Positions 1 to 8,929 of a stretch of DNA of 64,000 nt are shown one piece after another. Made by a program: the position numbers and the translations under genes. The notes beneath the pieces are model-generated. The model did not search any database and was not told where the DNA came from. It saw only the letters and a list, made by a program, of their open reading frames with translations. Origin of the DNA: Mucilaginibacter empetricola (GTDB lineage: Bacteria > Bacteroidota > Bacteroidia > Sphingobacteriales > Sphingobacteriaceae); NCBI RefSeq assembly GCF_024808665.1, contig NZ_JANUBZ010000018.1, positions 7,075 to 71,074 of the forward strand. Direction: 5' to 3'. Position 1 is the first letter of the stretch; each line of letters opens with the position of its first letter.

Positions 1-1263
1 ATCCGTGAAAGCATCGGCATTAAATATCAGGGTATAATTATTAACCTGGTGCCAGCGATATTTTAATTTTAAAAGTCGTGGATTGGCAGTATCTTTTTCA
101 ACTGTAAAATTAGTAACGTCGGTTGAGTCTTCTTTCAAATTAATTAATGAGGCGTCAAAATTTTCGATTGGAAGATTTGCCTTTATTATTAAATCAGTAT
201 TTGGGCGTAATTTATTATCGCCAGAAATATTGTAAGAAAAAGATAGGTTTCTGGTAAAAGATTCTTTTTTTCCTTTTCTCAGATAAATGGTATCCAACGG
301 TTTGTTGTTGTCAAAAAAAGCAACCCTTATAGAATCAAAATCCATGCTGCGCATAAATACCATTGCAGTATCATTTGTCTTACTGATATCAACTATTTTT
401 TGCTGATCTAAATTTGGCGGGTAAGTTATTTTTATGGACGGATTATCCAGTTGCTTATTAAAAGAAAAAAACATTTTTCCATCCAAATCAAATCTCCGGT
501 CTACCAATCTGAATTTAGTGGGAGTTTGTTTAAATAACCGGAGCTCTACATTTTCGGTATCACGTGTAAGGTGGACGTTGTGTGTTGTAAAGGCTATCAG
601 TTCGTCATCTTTGTCATAAATTTTATTTACCGTTTTTTCTTTCAACGCATAAATTTTATAATCGTCGGGATGAAGATTATGTAAAGCAAAATTTCCGGCG
701 GTATCTGTTGTCGTAAAAATCGACGGACGCTTTTTTCCAAAATTGGTTGAATCTTGTTTTAGCGTAAACAACATCACAGTTGCTTCTTTCTCGCGGTCAC
801 CCGTTAAAGTATTTATTACTTTTCCTGAAATACTCAACGAGTCGATGTGCGCACCTGTCGAAAAAACATAAGTGAAATTTTTGAGCACGTTCGATTCATT
901 GACATCGGCAATGGCCTTACCAAAATTGATAACGTAAGTTGTATTTTTTTCGAGCGAGTCTTTCAACGTAATTACTAAACTCTTTCCTTTGATTTTGTAA
1001 TCCGGGGTTTTTGTCGGCGTCGGGCTCATCGTAATTTCAGTGTAAGTATTGCTGAGTTTAAAAAACTCATCAAAATCTAACTGGATAACTTTGGCGTTAA
1101 AATGCCGGGTCTCATTTGGCGGAGTTGCCTTCAATAATTTTGGCGGATCGTGATCTCGCGGCCCACCCTGGGGTAATTGCCGGTTTGCACATCCATAAAT
1201 GACCAGAGTGAGGCTAAAAAGCGAAAAAATTGCGACTAAAAATAAGGCTCTTTTATTTGACAT
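1..1263 (-). CDS. Ig-like domain lipoprotein, C-terminus beyond window
   Basis: The reading frame starts with ATG at 1263 and stays open to the window edge, so the 3' end is missing. The N-terminus is hydrophobic and ends in VIYGC, a lipobox-like site, so the protein is probably a lipoprotein exported to the periplasm or outer membrane. Residues about 40-135 resemble the SbsA-type bacterial Ig-like domain (Big_5): an early PPKLLKATPPNE stretch, then KVIQLDFDEFF and NTTYVINFGKAIAD. A second beta-rich carboxypeptidase-regulatory-like part follows (DTAGNFALHNLHPDDYKIYA). This arrangement is common for conserved unknown lipoproteins of Bacteroidota. No enzyme motif is visible and the role is unknown. 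Confidence 0.8.
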   Translation of the reverse strand, partial: MSNKRALFLVAIFSLFSLTLVIYGCANRQLPQGGPRDHDPPKLLKATPPNETRHFNAKVIQLDFDEFFKLSNTYTEITMSPTPTKTPDYKIKGKSLVITLKDSLEKNTTYVINFGKAIADVNESNVLKNFTYVFSTGAHIDSLSISGKVINTLTGDREKEATVMLFTLKQDSTNFGKKRPSIFTTTDTAGNFALHNLHPDDYKIYALKEKTVNKIYDKDDELIAFTTHNVHLTRDTENVELRLFKQTPTKFRLVDRRFDLDGKMFFSFNKQLDNPSIKITYPPNLDQQKIVDISKTNDTAMVFMRSMDFDSIRVAFFDNNKPLDTIYLRKGKKESFTRNLSFSYNISGDNKLRPNTDLIIKANLPIENFDASLINLKEDSTDVTNFTVEKDTANPRLLKLKYRWHQVNNYTLIFNADAFTD

Positions 1264-1378
1264 TGTTTTTAAACGCTATAAGCGAGTTTTATATTTTAAT
1301 GAAGTGTGATATTAAAAAATTTAAATAATTGATTTAAAAAGACATTTTATAAAACTTTAATTATCAATTAGTTATAAG

Positions 1379-3244
1379 CTATCTGGAGATGTGAACCATC
1401 AAAACTGATATGTCTGATGGTGTAACACCCGAAATTCTGGAAGCTTGCCCCAAAGTGCGTGGTTTTATCTTCATTAATTTTTCACGCGCTTCTTTTGAAA
1501 GTGAAGCCAACTGGTGATAATTAAATTCGGGGTTGATCTCTTTGTCTTCCATTTTTTTCATGCGGTCAACGATATCCATCTCTTTTTCAAAATAGCTTTC
1601 GTATTTAATTTTTATTTCAGCCTGTTCAATTGTTTCTTTATCATAGGCTGATAACAATTCATTTAGTGATTCATCAGCTTTTCTCAAATCCTCAAATCCA
1701 ACCTGAGGGCGACTTAGTAAATTAAATAATTTGGTGTTTTGATTTAATGCACTTGTTCCTACACTTTCCAATAAACTATTTACTGTTGATGGGTCAATGG
1801 ATTTTGATTTAGTGTAAGAAACAATATCGTCAGAGTTTTTTACTTTGGCTTTTACCTTGTCTAATCTTTCATCACTAATCAAACCTAACTCGTGTCCCAT
1901 AGGGCTTAACCTGATGTCAGCATTATCCTGGCGAAGCAATAAACGGTGTTCGGCTCTTGACGTAAACATGCGGTAAGGTTCTTCGGTTCCTTTAGTTACC
2001 AGGTCATCAATCAACACACCGATATATGATTCGGATCTTTTCATAATCAGTTCATGCTTATCTTTTAATTTTTGATGTGCATTTATGCCGGCTATGAAGC
2101 CTTGTGATGCCGCTTCTTCATAACCGGTGGTACCATTTATCTGCCCCGCAAAATATAAATTGCTGATCAATTTTGTTTCTAAAGTGAGGCCAAGTTGAGT
2201 AGGTGGGAAGTAATCGTACTCAATGGCATACCCAGGTCTGAACATTTTGGCGTTTTCAAAGCCCGGTATTTGTATCAAAGCTTTGTATTGAATATCCTCG
2301 GGTAGGGAAGTAGAGAAACCATTTACATAAATTTCTACCGTATTCCATCCTTCAGGTTCAACGAAAATCTGATGTCTTTCCCGTTCAGCAAAGCGGTTTA
2401 TTTTGTCTTCAATAGATGGACAATACCTTGGACCCAATCCCTTTATCCTTCCGGTAAACATGGGTGACTTCTCAAAGCCTTCTTTTAGGGTTTCATGTAC
2501 CTTGGTATTGGTATAAGTTATCCAGCAGCAACGTTGTTCTTTGGCTAGCTCCACATCAGTAAAAGAAAATCTTCCGCGTTCTTCATCACCCCATTGTTCT
2601 TCCATCAGGGAGTAGTTTAAGCTTCGTCCATCAACACGTGGAGGTGTTCCAGTCTTCATTCTACCTGATTCAAAACCCAACTCAACCAGTTGTTCTGTTA
2701 AACCTGTGGCTGCTTTTTCGGCAGTACGACCCCCGCCAAAACGTTTTTCACCAATATGAATTAATCCATTCAGGAAAGTTCCATTGGTTAATACTACAGC
2801 ATCTGATTCAATTTCTACACCTAAAGAAGTACGAACACCTTTAATGGTGTTGTTTTTTACCAACAGGGAAGTCACGGTATCCTGCCAAAAATCTAAAGTT
2901 GGAATACGTTCAAGGGCTAATCGCCATTCTTCAGCAAAGCGCATGCGGTCACTTTGTGCTCTTGGGCTCCACATAGCAGGACCTTTTGAGCGGTTTAGCA
3001 TCCTAAATTGTAAAGATGTCTTGTCTGTTATAATACCAGAGTATCCTCCCAGCGCATCAATTTCTCTTACAATTTGTCCTTTGGCTACGCCACCCATAGC
3101 AGGGTTACAGCTCATTTGTGCTATAACACCCATATTCATGGTGATTAATAACACGGACGAACCAAGGTTTGCCGCTGCTGCTGCTGCTTCACAGCCGGCA
3201 TGACCAGCACCTACAACTATTACATCATATTTCTTAAACATCAT
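1379..3244 (-). CDS. mnmG: tRNA uridine-5-carboxymethylaminomethyl(34) synthesis enzyme MnmG
   Basis: This is the FAD subunit of the MnmE-MnmG complex, which installs carboxymethylaminomethyl groups on wobble uridine of tRNAs using methylene-tetrahydrofolate and glycine. The 621-residue length is normal for the family. The FAD-binding dinucleotide fold [10 protein letters not shown] is at residues 12-21, followed by CNPAMGG with the conserved Cys near 45, [11 protein letters not shown] near 200 and [13 protein letters not shown] near 370. Two ATG codons are adjacent at the start, and a GGAGG ribosome-binding site lies just upstream. A parS-like site ends only 9 bp before the start codon. In many bacteria this gene (gidA) lies near the replication origin, in keeping with the parS cluster beside it. 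Confidence 0.97.
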   Translation of the reverse strand: MMFKKYDVIVVGAGHAGCEAAAAAANLGSSVLLITMNMGVIAQMSCNPAMGGVAKGQIVREIDALGGYSGIITDKTSLQFRMLNRSKGPAMWSPRAQSDRMRFAEEWRLALERIPTLDFWQDTVTSLLVKNNTIKGVRTSLGVEIESDAVVLTNGTFLNGLIHIGEKRFGGGRTAEKAATGLTEQLVELGFESGRMKTGTPPRVDGRSLNYSLMEEQWGDEERGRFSFTDVELAKEQRCCWITYTNTKVHETLKEGFEKSPMFTGRIKGLGPRYCPSIEDKINRFAERERHQIFVEPEGWNTVEIYVNGFSTSLPEDIQYKALIQIPGFENAKMFRPGYAIEYDYFPPTQLGLTLETKLISNLYFAGQINGTTGYEEAASQGFIAGINAHQKLKDKHELIMKRSESYIGVLIDDLVTKGTEEPYRMFTSRAEHRLLLRQDNADIRLSPMGHELGLISDERLDKVKAKVKNSDDIVSYTKSKSIDPSTVNSLLESVGTSALNQNTKLFNLLSRPQVGFEDLRKADESLNELLSAYDKETIEQAEIKIKYESYFEKEMDIVDRMKKMEDKEINPEFNYHQLASLSKEAREKLMKIKPRTLGQASRISGVTPSDISVLMVHISR

Positions 3245-3253
3245 TTACCTCCA

Positions 3254-3269
3254 TGTTCCACGTGGAACA
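3254..3269. promoter_or_regulatory. parS-like site 1
   Basis: A perfect 16-bp palindrome, TGTTCCACGTGGAACA. It is identical to the parS form known from Pseudomonas and close to the Bacillus parS, where ParB/Spo0J loads. It sits 9 bp upstream of the mnmG start codon, so ParB binding could affect mnmG expression. Confidence 0.8.
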
Positions 3270-3292
3270 TTATCTTTTTGCTACCTACCAGA

Positions 3293-3308
3293 TGTTCCGC
3301 ATGGAACA
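3293..3308. promoter_or_regulatory. parS-like site 2 (degenerate)
   Basis: TGTTCCGCATGGAACA. The outer arms match parS but the central ACGT is changed to GCAT, so this is probably a weak or decayed site. Confidence 0.5.
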
Positions 3309-3340
3309 TTCTTTATTTGTTGTGGGTGGTGGCATACTGG

Positions 3341-3405
3341 TATACTCGAAGGAGAGCGCAGAGGACTTTACCCGCGTGCTTCGAGTGTCTCAGTATGACA
3401 CCCTT
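3341..3405. repeat. Dispersed intergenic repeat, family A (partial)
   Basis: A shortened copy of the repeat seen in full at 15258-15386 and 17493-17620. It shares the blocks ACTCGAAG and GTGCTTCGAGTG followed by CTCAG and TGACACCC. It lies between parS-like sites 2 and 3. Confidence 0.6.
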
Positions 3406-3410
3406 TTTTA

Positions 3411-3426
3411 TGTTCCACGTGGAACA
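3411..3426. promoter_or_regulatory. parS-like site 3
   Basis: A perfect copy of TGTTCCACGTGGAACA in the mnmG upstream intergenic region. Confidence 0.8.
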
Positions 3427-3484
3427 TAGTTTATTGATTGCGCATTCGATTTTAAAATTCACCCATGATAAATAGCTATATTAA

Positions 3485-3519
3485 ACTTACGAAGTTTTTA
3501 AAACTTCGTAAGTTTTTTT
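3485..3519. terminator. Hairpin with T-run
   Basis: A 14-bp perfect stem (3485-3498 with 3500-3513, one-base loop) followed by a T-run, with A-rich sequence on the other side. It looks like a rho-independent terminator on the plus strand, although no plus-strand gene precedes it. It may instead insulate mnmG from the operon to its right. Confidence 0.5.
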
Positions 3520-3529
3520 CTGAGCCTCA

Positions 3530-3545
3530 TGTTCCACGTGGAACG
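3530..3545. promoter_or_regulatory. parS-like site 4 (one mismatch)
   Basis: TGTTCCACGTGGAACG, one base off the perfect palindrome at its last position. Confidence 0.65.
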
Positions 3546-3568
3546 TTGTGTGTTTTAAATTATGTGTG

Positions 3569-3642
3569 GTGTCACCATGAGGCGCTTGAAGGGTAAGGTA
3601 AAGGCCCTTACCCACATGCTTCGAGTGCCTCAGCATAACAAT
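3569..3642. repeat. Dispersed intergenic repeat, family A (partial)
   Basis: A short family A copy. It contains GTGTCACCATGAGGCGCTTGAAG, here carrying an internal inverted repeat (GGGTAAGG / CCCTTACCC), and ends CATGCTTCGAGTGCCTCAG. It lies between parS-like sites 4 and 5. Confidence 0.6.
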
Positions 3643-3659
3643 CCTTTAATCTATTTGTA

Positions 3660-3675
3660 TGTTCCACGTGGAACA
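3660..3675. promoter_or_regulatory. parS-like site 5
   Basis: A perfect TGTTCCACGTGGAACA, 25 bp beyond the 3' end of the small membrane gene at 3701. Confidence 0.8.
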
Positions 3676-3700
3676 TTACTCGCTAAATGTATATGCAAAA

Positions 3701-3955
3701 CTATTTATTACTTACCGATGTTCCACGTGGAACATTAAATAATGATAGTAATGCTACAATTGCCCATACGCTTTCTAATACCACAAAAGGATAGAAGCTG
3801 ATTAAATACGATGAAAAACCACAGATACCCGCACCTACTAAATTTAACAGCGCATATATTTTGCTGGTAGTAGGTAGTTTCTTGTATAAATTTAACAGAA
3901 AAGCGATCAATAATATGATAACGCCTATTGATGCAAGTATATCCGATATTTTCAT
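3701..3955 (-). CDS. CBU_0592-like small membrane protein
   Basis: An 84-residue protein with two or three hydrophobic segments (about residues 6-24, 35-54 and 56-73) and no catalytic motif. Size and pattern match the CBU_0592 family of small membrane proteins, whose function is unknown. Its ATG overlaps the stop of the upstream ABC-F gene by one base (TAATG), so the two are probably translationally coupled. The last residues (NVPRGTS) are encoded by a parS-like palindrome at 3719-3734, so the C-terminus seems shaped by that DNA site. Confidence is high that the gene is real and moderate on the family name. Confidence 0.75.
   Translation of the reverse strand: MKISDILASIGVIILLIAFLLNLYKKLPTTSKIYALLNLVGAGICGFSSYLISFYPFVVLESVWAIVALLSLFNVPRGTSVSNK
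3719..3734. promoter_or_regulatory. parS-like site 6, inside a coding region
   Basis: A perfect TGTTCCACGTGGAACA within the 3' end of the small membrane gene (3701-3955). This recalls the B. subtilis parS, which lies inside spo0J. Confidence 0.78.
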
Positions 3956-5820
3956 TATGCTTCTTTTAGCTCTGTTAATTCAATCCAACGAATGCTTTTT
4001 GCATCCATTTTACTGGTTAAATCAGCTATTTGCTTTAGTATCTCATTTAGTTTGCCGGTTTCAATACCTGCAACGTTTAATGCTTCGTTCTTTTCTTTTA
4101 GCTGATTCTCTATAACAGCGATCTCTGCTTCCAGTGTTTCTAACTCTTTTTGCTCTTTAAAGCTTAGTTTATTCTTTTTGGGTTGCTGTACTACCGGTGT
4201 TTCTATAATAGGCGCGCGCTTGTTTTGCTGTTTGGTTTCTTCTAACTCTATTCTGTATGATGAGTAATTGCCATTATAGATACGTACATGGCCGCCTTCT
4301 TCCATAATAAATAGCTGGTCGGTTAGCTTATCTAACAAATACCTATCGTGCGATACCATCATCAGTACACCCGAATAGTTGGTTAAAAACTCTTCCAGTA
4401 CATTTAGGGTATCAATATCCAAATCATTGGTAGGTTCATCCAGTATTAAAAAGTTAGGATTTTTCATCAGGATGCTCATCAATTGCAGACGTTTCTTTTC
4501 ACCACCGCTTAGTTTAGATATTAAACCGTACTGTTTTGCAGGTGGAAAAAGGAACAAAGTGAGCAGGGCAGAAGCGGATATTAGCTTTCCATCAGCCATA
4601 GTGATAAACTCCGCTACGTTTTTTACGATGTCAATTACACGTTCATCTTCCTTAAAAGTTATACCCGCCTGGTGAAAATAGCCGATTACTGTGGTTTCGC
4701 CTTTGTCAATAGTACCCTTATCCGGGCTTAATGCGCCAGTTATCAGGTTTAACAAGGTTGATTTACCACTACCGTTCTTTCCGGCTAAGCCAATTCTATC
4801 GCCTTTTTTAAATATGTAGCTAAAGTCATTAATAAAGGTTTGATCTCTGAATGACTTATAGAGATGGTTCATCTCCATAATTTTATTACCCTGACGGGCG
4901 GTTTTAACGCTCAGTTCTACCTTTTGCTTGGCTCCGCCATTTTTGGTTTTATCTTCCAGATCGTAATAAGCGTCTATACGTGCTTTTGATTTAGTGCCGC
5001 GCGCCTGTGGTTGCCTGCGCATCCACTCCAATTCCTTACGTAAAAGGTTTGAATTCTTTTGGAATGCTGCTTCATCGGCACTTTCGCGTTCAGCTTTCTT
5101 CTCTAAGTAATAACCATAGTTACCTACGTAGGGGATGATCTTGCCTTTATCAATCTCCAATATCTCGTTACACACATTATCCAGAAAATACCTGTCGTGC
5201 GTAACCATTAGTATGGTTTTTGATCCATCGGTTAATAGTTTCTCCAGCCATTCAATAGTGTCAATGTCCAGGTGGTTGGTGGGCTCATCTAAAATATAAA
5301 TGTCCGGGTCCTCAATCAGCAGTTTAGCCAGGGCCAAACGTTTCTTTTGGCCACCTGATAGCGTATTGATTTTTTGATTAAGGTGATGAATATCCAGTCG
5401 ACCTAAAATAGTTTTGATTTTATACTCATATTCCCAGGCGTCCACATTACTCATTTCTTCCATTACATTTTCAATGGCTTTGGCATTTTCCGGGTCATTT
5501 TCCAATAGCTCTTCATACTTCCGAATCAGCTGCTGCTGCACGTCATCAGCATGAAAAATATAATCGCTTATGGTTACCGCGTTTTTAAAGTGGGGGTCCT
5601 GTTCCAGGTAACCCATATTCAGGTCGCGCATTTGGGCAACTTTGCCTTCGGTAGGTTTAAGGGAGCCCGCTAATAATTTAAGTAGCGTTGATTTTCCGGC
5701 ACCGTTAATACCAACCAGGGCCACCCTGCGGCCGCGATTTATTCCAATGGATACATTTCTGAATAACCAATGGTCATGAAATGAATGGCCGAGTGTTTCG
5801 GCAGAGATGTAATTACTCAC
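3955..5820 (-). CDS. ABC-F family ATPase (Uup-like)
   Basis: A cytoplasmic protein with two ABC ATPase domains and no membrane segments, as in ABC-F ribosome-associated factors. Walker A motifs are GINGAGKST near residue 37 and GKNGSGKST near 350. The signatures are LSGGQKKR and LSGGEKKR, with Walker B runs ILDEPTNHLD and ILDEPTNDLD. The C-terminal 90 residues are charged and coiled-coil-like (PKKNKLSFKEQKELETLEAE), typical of Uup. Translation starts at GTG, whose bases overlap the stop of the upstream oxidoreductase gene (GTGA). That makes it the middle gene of a three-gene coupled operon (6473 down to 3701). Confidence 0.92.
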   Translation of the reverse strand: MSNYISAETLGHSFHDHWLFRNVSIGINRGRRVALVGINGAGKSTLLKLLAGSLKPTEGKVAQMRDLNMGYLEQDPHFKNAVTISDYIFHADDVQQQLIRKYEELLENDPENAKAIENVMEEMSNVDAWEYEYKIKTILGRLDIHHLNQKINTLSGGQKKRLALAKLLIEDPDIYILDEPTNHLDIDTIEWLEKLLTDGSKTILMVTHDRYFLDNVCNEILEIDKGKIIPYVGNYGYYLEKKAERESADEAAFQKNSNLLRKELEWMRRQPQARGTKSKARIDAYYDLEDKTKNGGAKQKVELSVKTARQGNKIMEMNHLYKSFRDQTFINDFSYIFKKGDRIGLAGKNGSGKSTLLNLITGALSPDKGTIDKGETTVIGYFHQAGITFKEDERVIDIVKNVAEFITMADGKLISASALLTLFLFPPAKQYGLISKLSGGEKKRLQLMSILMKNPNFLILDEPTNDLDIDTLNVLEEFLTNYSGVLMMVSHDRYLLDKLTDQLFIMEEGGHVRIYNGNYSSYRIELEETKQQNKRAPIIETPVVQQPKKNKLSFKEQKELETLEAEIAVIENQLKEKNEALNVAGIETGKLNEILKQIADLTSKMDAKSIRWIELTELKEA

Positions 5821-6473
5821 GATAGTTCTGTTATTTTGTCGGAAGGGTAAGTAAATACACCTTCCTGGTTTTTTAATGATTGTTTGTACATGGCCGAAGC
5901 AACAGTTTGCGCTGCTATGCTCCGGTATTTCTTTAAACTGCCCATCAGTAATGGATTTAATAATGTCATCAGTGGAACGAGAAACTTTTCGGCTAAGCGA
6001 TTTTCTTTTCTATCGCCCGTTAAAAAAGCGGGCTGATAAATACAAAGCGTTATTAAGCCAACTTGTTTAAGGTCTTCTTCTATCTGTCCCTTTGTTTTTA
6101 AATAAAAGTTGGATGCGTTTACATTTGCCCCCAGGGATGATACCATATGATATTGCGCTACACCATTTTGCTTGGCAATTTGCGCCAGTTGTAATGGGTA
6201 GTCATGATCTATCTTACGGTATACCGTTAAATCAGGCGTTTTCTTCATGGTGGTTCCTAAACAGGAAAAAATAGCATCGCCGCTTATTTCCGCAGCGTAA
6301 TCTGCCAACCGATCAAAATCAACTACCAGTTGTTTTAATTTAGCATGAGTAACGGGTAGGTTTTTTCGAACCAAAATCAATATTTCATCAAATTCCTGCG
6401 CACTCAACAGGATATCCAGCAGTGAACTGCCAATTAGTCCGCTTGCACCTGCTATGATCGCTTTTTTTGCCAT
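5817..6473 (-). CDS. NAD(P)H-binding oxidoreductase, atypical SDR type
   Basis: A protein of about 218 residues with an N-terminal Rossmann motif, GASGLIGSSLL, at residues 8-18 of the ATG form. It then has DAIFSCLGTTMKKT, with the SCLGTT loop usual in HTATIP2-like short-chain dehydrogenases, and a YHMVSSLGAN strand with YLKTKGQIEEDL downstream giving a YxxxK-like arrangement. The open frame also allows a TTG start at 6494, but the ATG at 6473 is preferred because it opens directly on the Rossmann strand (MAKKAIIAGAS). It is the first gene of the operon with the ABC-F factor. Substrate unknown. Confidence 0.82.
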   Translation of the reverse strand: MAKKAIIAGASGLIGSSLLDILLSAQEFDEILILVRKNLPVTHAKLKQLVVDFDRLADYAAEISGDAIFSCLGTTMKKTPDLTVYRKIDHDYPLQLAQIAKQNGVAQYHMVSSLGANVNASNFYLKTKGQIEEDLKQVGLITLCIYQPAFLTGDRKENRLAEKFLVPLMTLLNPLLMGSLKKYRSIAAQTVASAMYKQSLKNQEGVFTYPSDKITELS

Positions 6474-6557
6474 AGAGCCCCCAATTTTTTGCAAAAATAC
6501 ATAATATTAAATTGTGGTATAAATATTGTATGTTTAAACATGTAAATTAAATAGATT

Positions 6558-7268
6558 ATGAATCAGTTATTTTATCCGGCCAATGAGCGCGGAACAAACG
6601 ATATAGGATGGCTTAAGGCTAATTTTTCATTCAGCTTTGGCCCGCATTATAATCCAGACAAAATTAGATTTGGTGCCCTGCGTGTTTTAAATGATGACAT
6701 TATTGCGGCGGGCCGTGGTTTCGGCGCGCATCCGCATGATAATATGGAGATTATCACCATCCCCCTAAAAGGCGGATTGGAACATAACGACAGTATGGGG
6801 AATAGCGGCGTAGTGATGGCCGGCGAAGTGCAGGTAATGTCGGCGGGTACCGGTGTGCAACATTCGGAATATAATGCTTCGCAAACAGAGGCTGCTAATA
6901 CTTTGCAGATATGGCTTTATCCAAAGGAAATGAATATTGAACCGCGGTATGATCAAAAAAGCTTTAAACATTTGTTTAAATTAAATGAGCTGACTATCCT
7001 GATATCGCCCAAAAAAAGTGAAAATGCTTTATGGATAAATCAGGATGCCACATTTTCGATGGGAGAGTTTGAAGCGGGAAAAGAAATTAAGTACGACATA
7101 CAAACCCCCGGAAACGGCGTTTATGTATTTGTTTTGGATGGCTCAGTTGATATAAACAGCTGTAAGCTAAACAAAAAGGATGCTTTGGGTGTTTATAATA
7201 CCAGTTCAATAACAATTGAAACCGAAGTTCATTCCAGTTTGCTCATAATGGATATCCCCATGTTGTAA
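6558..7268 (+). CDS. Pirin family protein
   Basis: A bicupin of 236 residues, the normal size for bacterial pirins. The metal-binding set is visible: HPHDNMEII (two His, near residues 58-60) and GVQHSEYN (His and Glu, near 102-104). Pirins bind a single Fe or similar ion; some act as quercetin dioxygenases or redox sensors, but most are unassigned. The gene is divergent from the operon ending at 6473, with an 84-bp spacer that should hold both promoters. It stands alone. Confidence 0.9.
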   Translation: MNQLFYPANERGTNDIGWLKANFSFSFGPHYNPDKIRFGALRVLNDDIIAAGRGFGAHPHDNMEIITIPLKGGLEHNDSMGNSGVVMAGEVQVMSAGTGVQHSEYNASQTEAANTLQIWLYPKEMNIEPRYDQKSFKHLFKLNELTILISPKKSENALWINQDATFSMGEFEAGKEIKYDIQTPGNGVYVFVLDGSVDINSCKLNKKDALGVYNTSSITIETEVHSSLLIMDIPML

Positions 7269-7356
7269 GCCCGCCCGAATTTTTTTGAGGTAAATTTTAT
7301 TGAACTGTTTAAAACAGCAGTATTAAACGGCTGTTACATAAAAATAAAATTTACCT

Positions 7357-8136
7357 ATGGCAGAAGAAACAACAATTCCCGGATGGAAGCGATGGCTGGA
7401 AGGCATTGGCGACCAGGTGGAATTTATTATAAAGTTTGTAAGAAACATTTTTACCGGCGGTTTCGAGTGGTCGGAGTTTATTCGCCAATGTTACGAAATT
7501 GGGTACCGCTCTATTATGCTGGTGGGCATTACCTCGTTTATAATGGGGATGGTGCTCATTTTGCAATTGCGCCCAACGCTTGTTTCCTTTGGCGCGGTGA
7601 GTATGTTGCCTAAAACACTTTCCGTTTCCTTTATACGCGAAATAGGGCCGGTAATTATAGCCATAATTTGTGCCGGCAAAATAGCCTCGAGTATCGGTGC
7701 CGAATTAGGCAGCATGAAAGTGACCGAGCAACTGAGCGCCATGGAGGTATCGGGGGCCAATCCGGTGCAATATCTTGTTGTAACGCGTATTTTGGCTACA
7801 ACGCTCATGGTTCCCCTTCTTTCTGTTTTAGGCGATGCTATCGGCCTGTTTGGGGGCTATTTGGCCCTGAATTTAAGGGATAGCATGAGCTTTAGCCTGT
7901 ATTTCGGCAAAATTATAGGCGCACTTGACTTTAGCGACTTTTTACCCGCCCTGGTTAAAACCATTTTTTTTGGCTTCGCGATAGGTTTTGTAGGCTGTTA
8001 TAAAGGCTTTCACTCCAATAAAGGCACCGAAAGCGTGGGTATTGCCGCCAACTCGGCGGTGGTAACGGCATCCCTGTGGATTTTTGTGATTGATGCGATA
8101 GCGGTTCAAATTACCAGCTTATTATTTTATAAGTAA
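7357..8136 (+). CDS. MlaE family lipid ABC transporter permease
   Basis: A 259-residue inner-membrane permease of the MlaE/TTG2B family, which works with an MCE protein to move phospholipids between membranes. There are several hydrophobic segments, with the family-typical IREIGPVIIAIICAGKIAS and GAELGSMKVTEQLSAMEV stretches in the middle. The ATPase and MCE genes follow immediately (gaps of 1 and -4 bp), forming an MlaE-F-D operon. No MlaB or MlaC gene is linked, as is usual in Bacteroidota. Confidence 0.93.
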   Translation: MAEETTIPGWKRWLEGIGDQVEFIIKFVRNIFTGGFEWSEFIRQCYEIGYRSIMLVGITSFIMGMVLILQLRPTLVSFGAVSMLPKTLSVSFIREIGPVIIAIICAGKIASSIGAELGSMKVTEQLSAMEVSGANPVQYLVVTRILATTLMVPLLSVLGDAIGLFGGYLALNLRDSMSFSLYFGKIIGALDFSDFLPALVKTIFFGFAIGFVGCYKGFHSNKGTESVGIAANSAVVTASLWIFVIDAIAVQITSLLFYK

Positions 8137-8137
8137 A

Positions 8138-8929
8138 ATGGAAAAAATAAAAGAACATACCGAACCACAAAAACATCAGCCTAAAGTTAAAGAGGAGGTG
8201 GTAATTGCTATTAAAGGGCTTAAAAAATCATTCGGCAATAAGCATGTGCTAAAGGATATTAACCTGGAACTGAAAAGAGGCGAGAACCTGGTAATACTGG
8301 GTCGTTCGGGTACCGGGAAATCAGTTACCATTGAATGTATTGTTGGTTTGCTGAAACCCGACAAAGGATCGCTTAAAGTATTTGGTAATGAGGTGGTTGA
8401 TATGAATGACAAAGAGCTGAAAGAATTGCGGATGAAAATTGGCTTTTTATTTCAAAGCGGTGCTTTGTATGATTCTATGACGATTCGCGAAAATCTGGAA
8501 TTTCCACTAACGCGGATTTTAAAACTCAAAGATCAGAAGCAAATAGATAAAAAAGTAAAAGAAGCGCTTGATAATGTGGGTTTGTTGGAAGCGATAGATA
8601 AAATGCCTTCGGACCTGTCGGGCGGTATGCGGAAACGGGCCGGCCTGGCGCGAACCCTGGTGGTAAACCCCGAAATTATGTTGTATGATGAACCCACAAC
8701 CGGGTTGGATCCCATAACATCAAGAGAGATAAGCGAATTGATATTAACTATTCAAAAAAAGAACAAAACTTCATCCATCATTATTACCCACGATATGGAG
8801 TGCGCCCGGATAGCAGCCGACAGGGTTTTGGTGATGGAAAACGGAGAATACATTGCTGAGGGGACATTTGATGAACTTCATCAATCAAAAAATAAAACAG
8901 TATCTGCATATTTTAACGATATATTATGA
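8138..8929 (+). CDS. MlaF-like ABC transporter ATP-binding protein
   Basis: The ATPase partner of the MlaE permease. Walker A GRSGTGKS is near residue 55, the Q-loop is FLFQSGALYDSM, the signature is LSGGMRKRAGLAR, Walker B is IMLYDEPTTGLD and the switch His is in IITHDM. The MRKR after the ABC signature is typical of MlaF. An N-terminal stretch of about 25 charged residues precedes the ABC domain. The gene begins one base after the permease stop and its own stop overlaps the next start (ATGA), so expression is coupled. Confidence 0.94.
   Translation: MEKIKEHTEPQKHQPKVKEEVVIAIKGLKKSFGNKHVLKDINLELKRGENLVILGRSGTGKSVTIECIVGLLKPDKGSLKVFGNEVVDMNDKELKELRMKIGFLFQSGALYDSMTIRENLEFPLTRILKLKDQKQIDKKVKEALDNVGLLEAIDKMPSDLSGGMRKRAGLARTLVVNPEIMLYDEPTTGLDPITSREISELILTIQKKNKTSSIIITHDMECARIAADRVLVMENGEYIAEGTFDELHQSKNKTVSAYFNDIL

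Noticed and set aside
1264..1378. Replication origin beside mnmG
   Set aside because: No cluster of DnaA boxes (TTATCCACA) is present in the gaps near mnmG. Only the parS cluster supports nearness to the origin.
3200..3475. Plus-strand frame across the parS-like cluster
   Set aside because: Its residues (FHVEHSL and similar) come from the palindromes themselves, and it overlaps mnmG.
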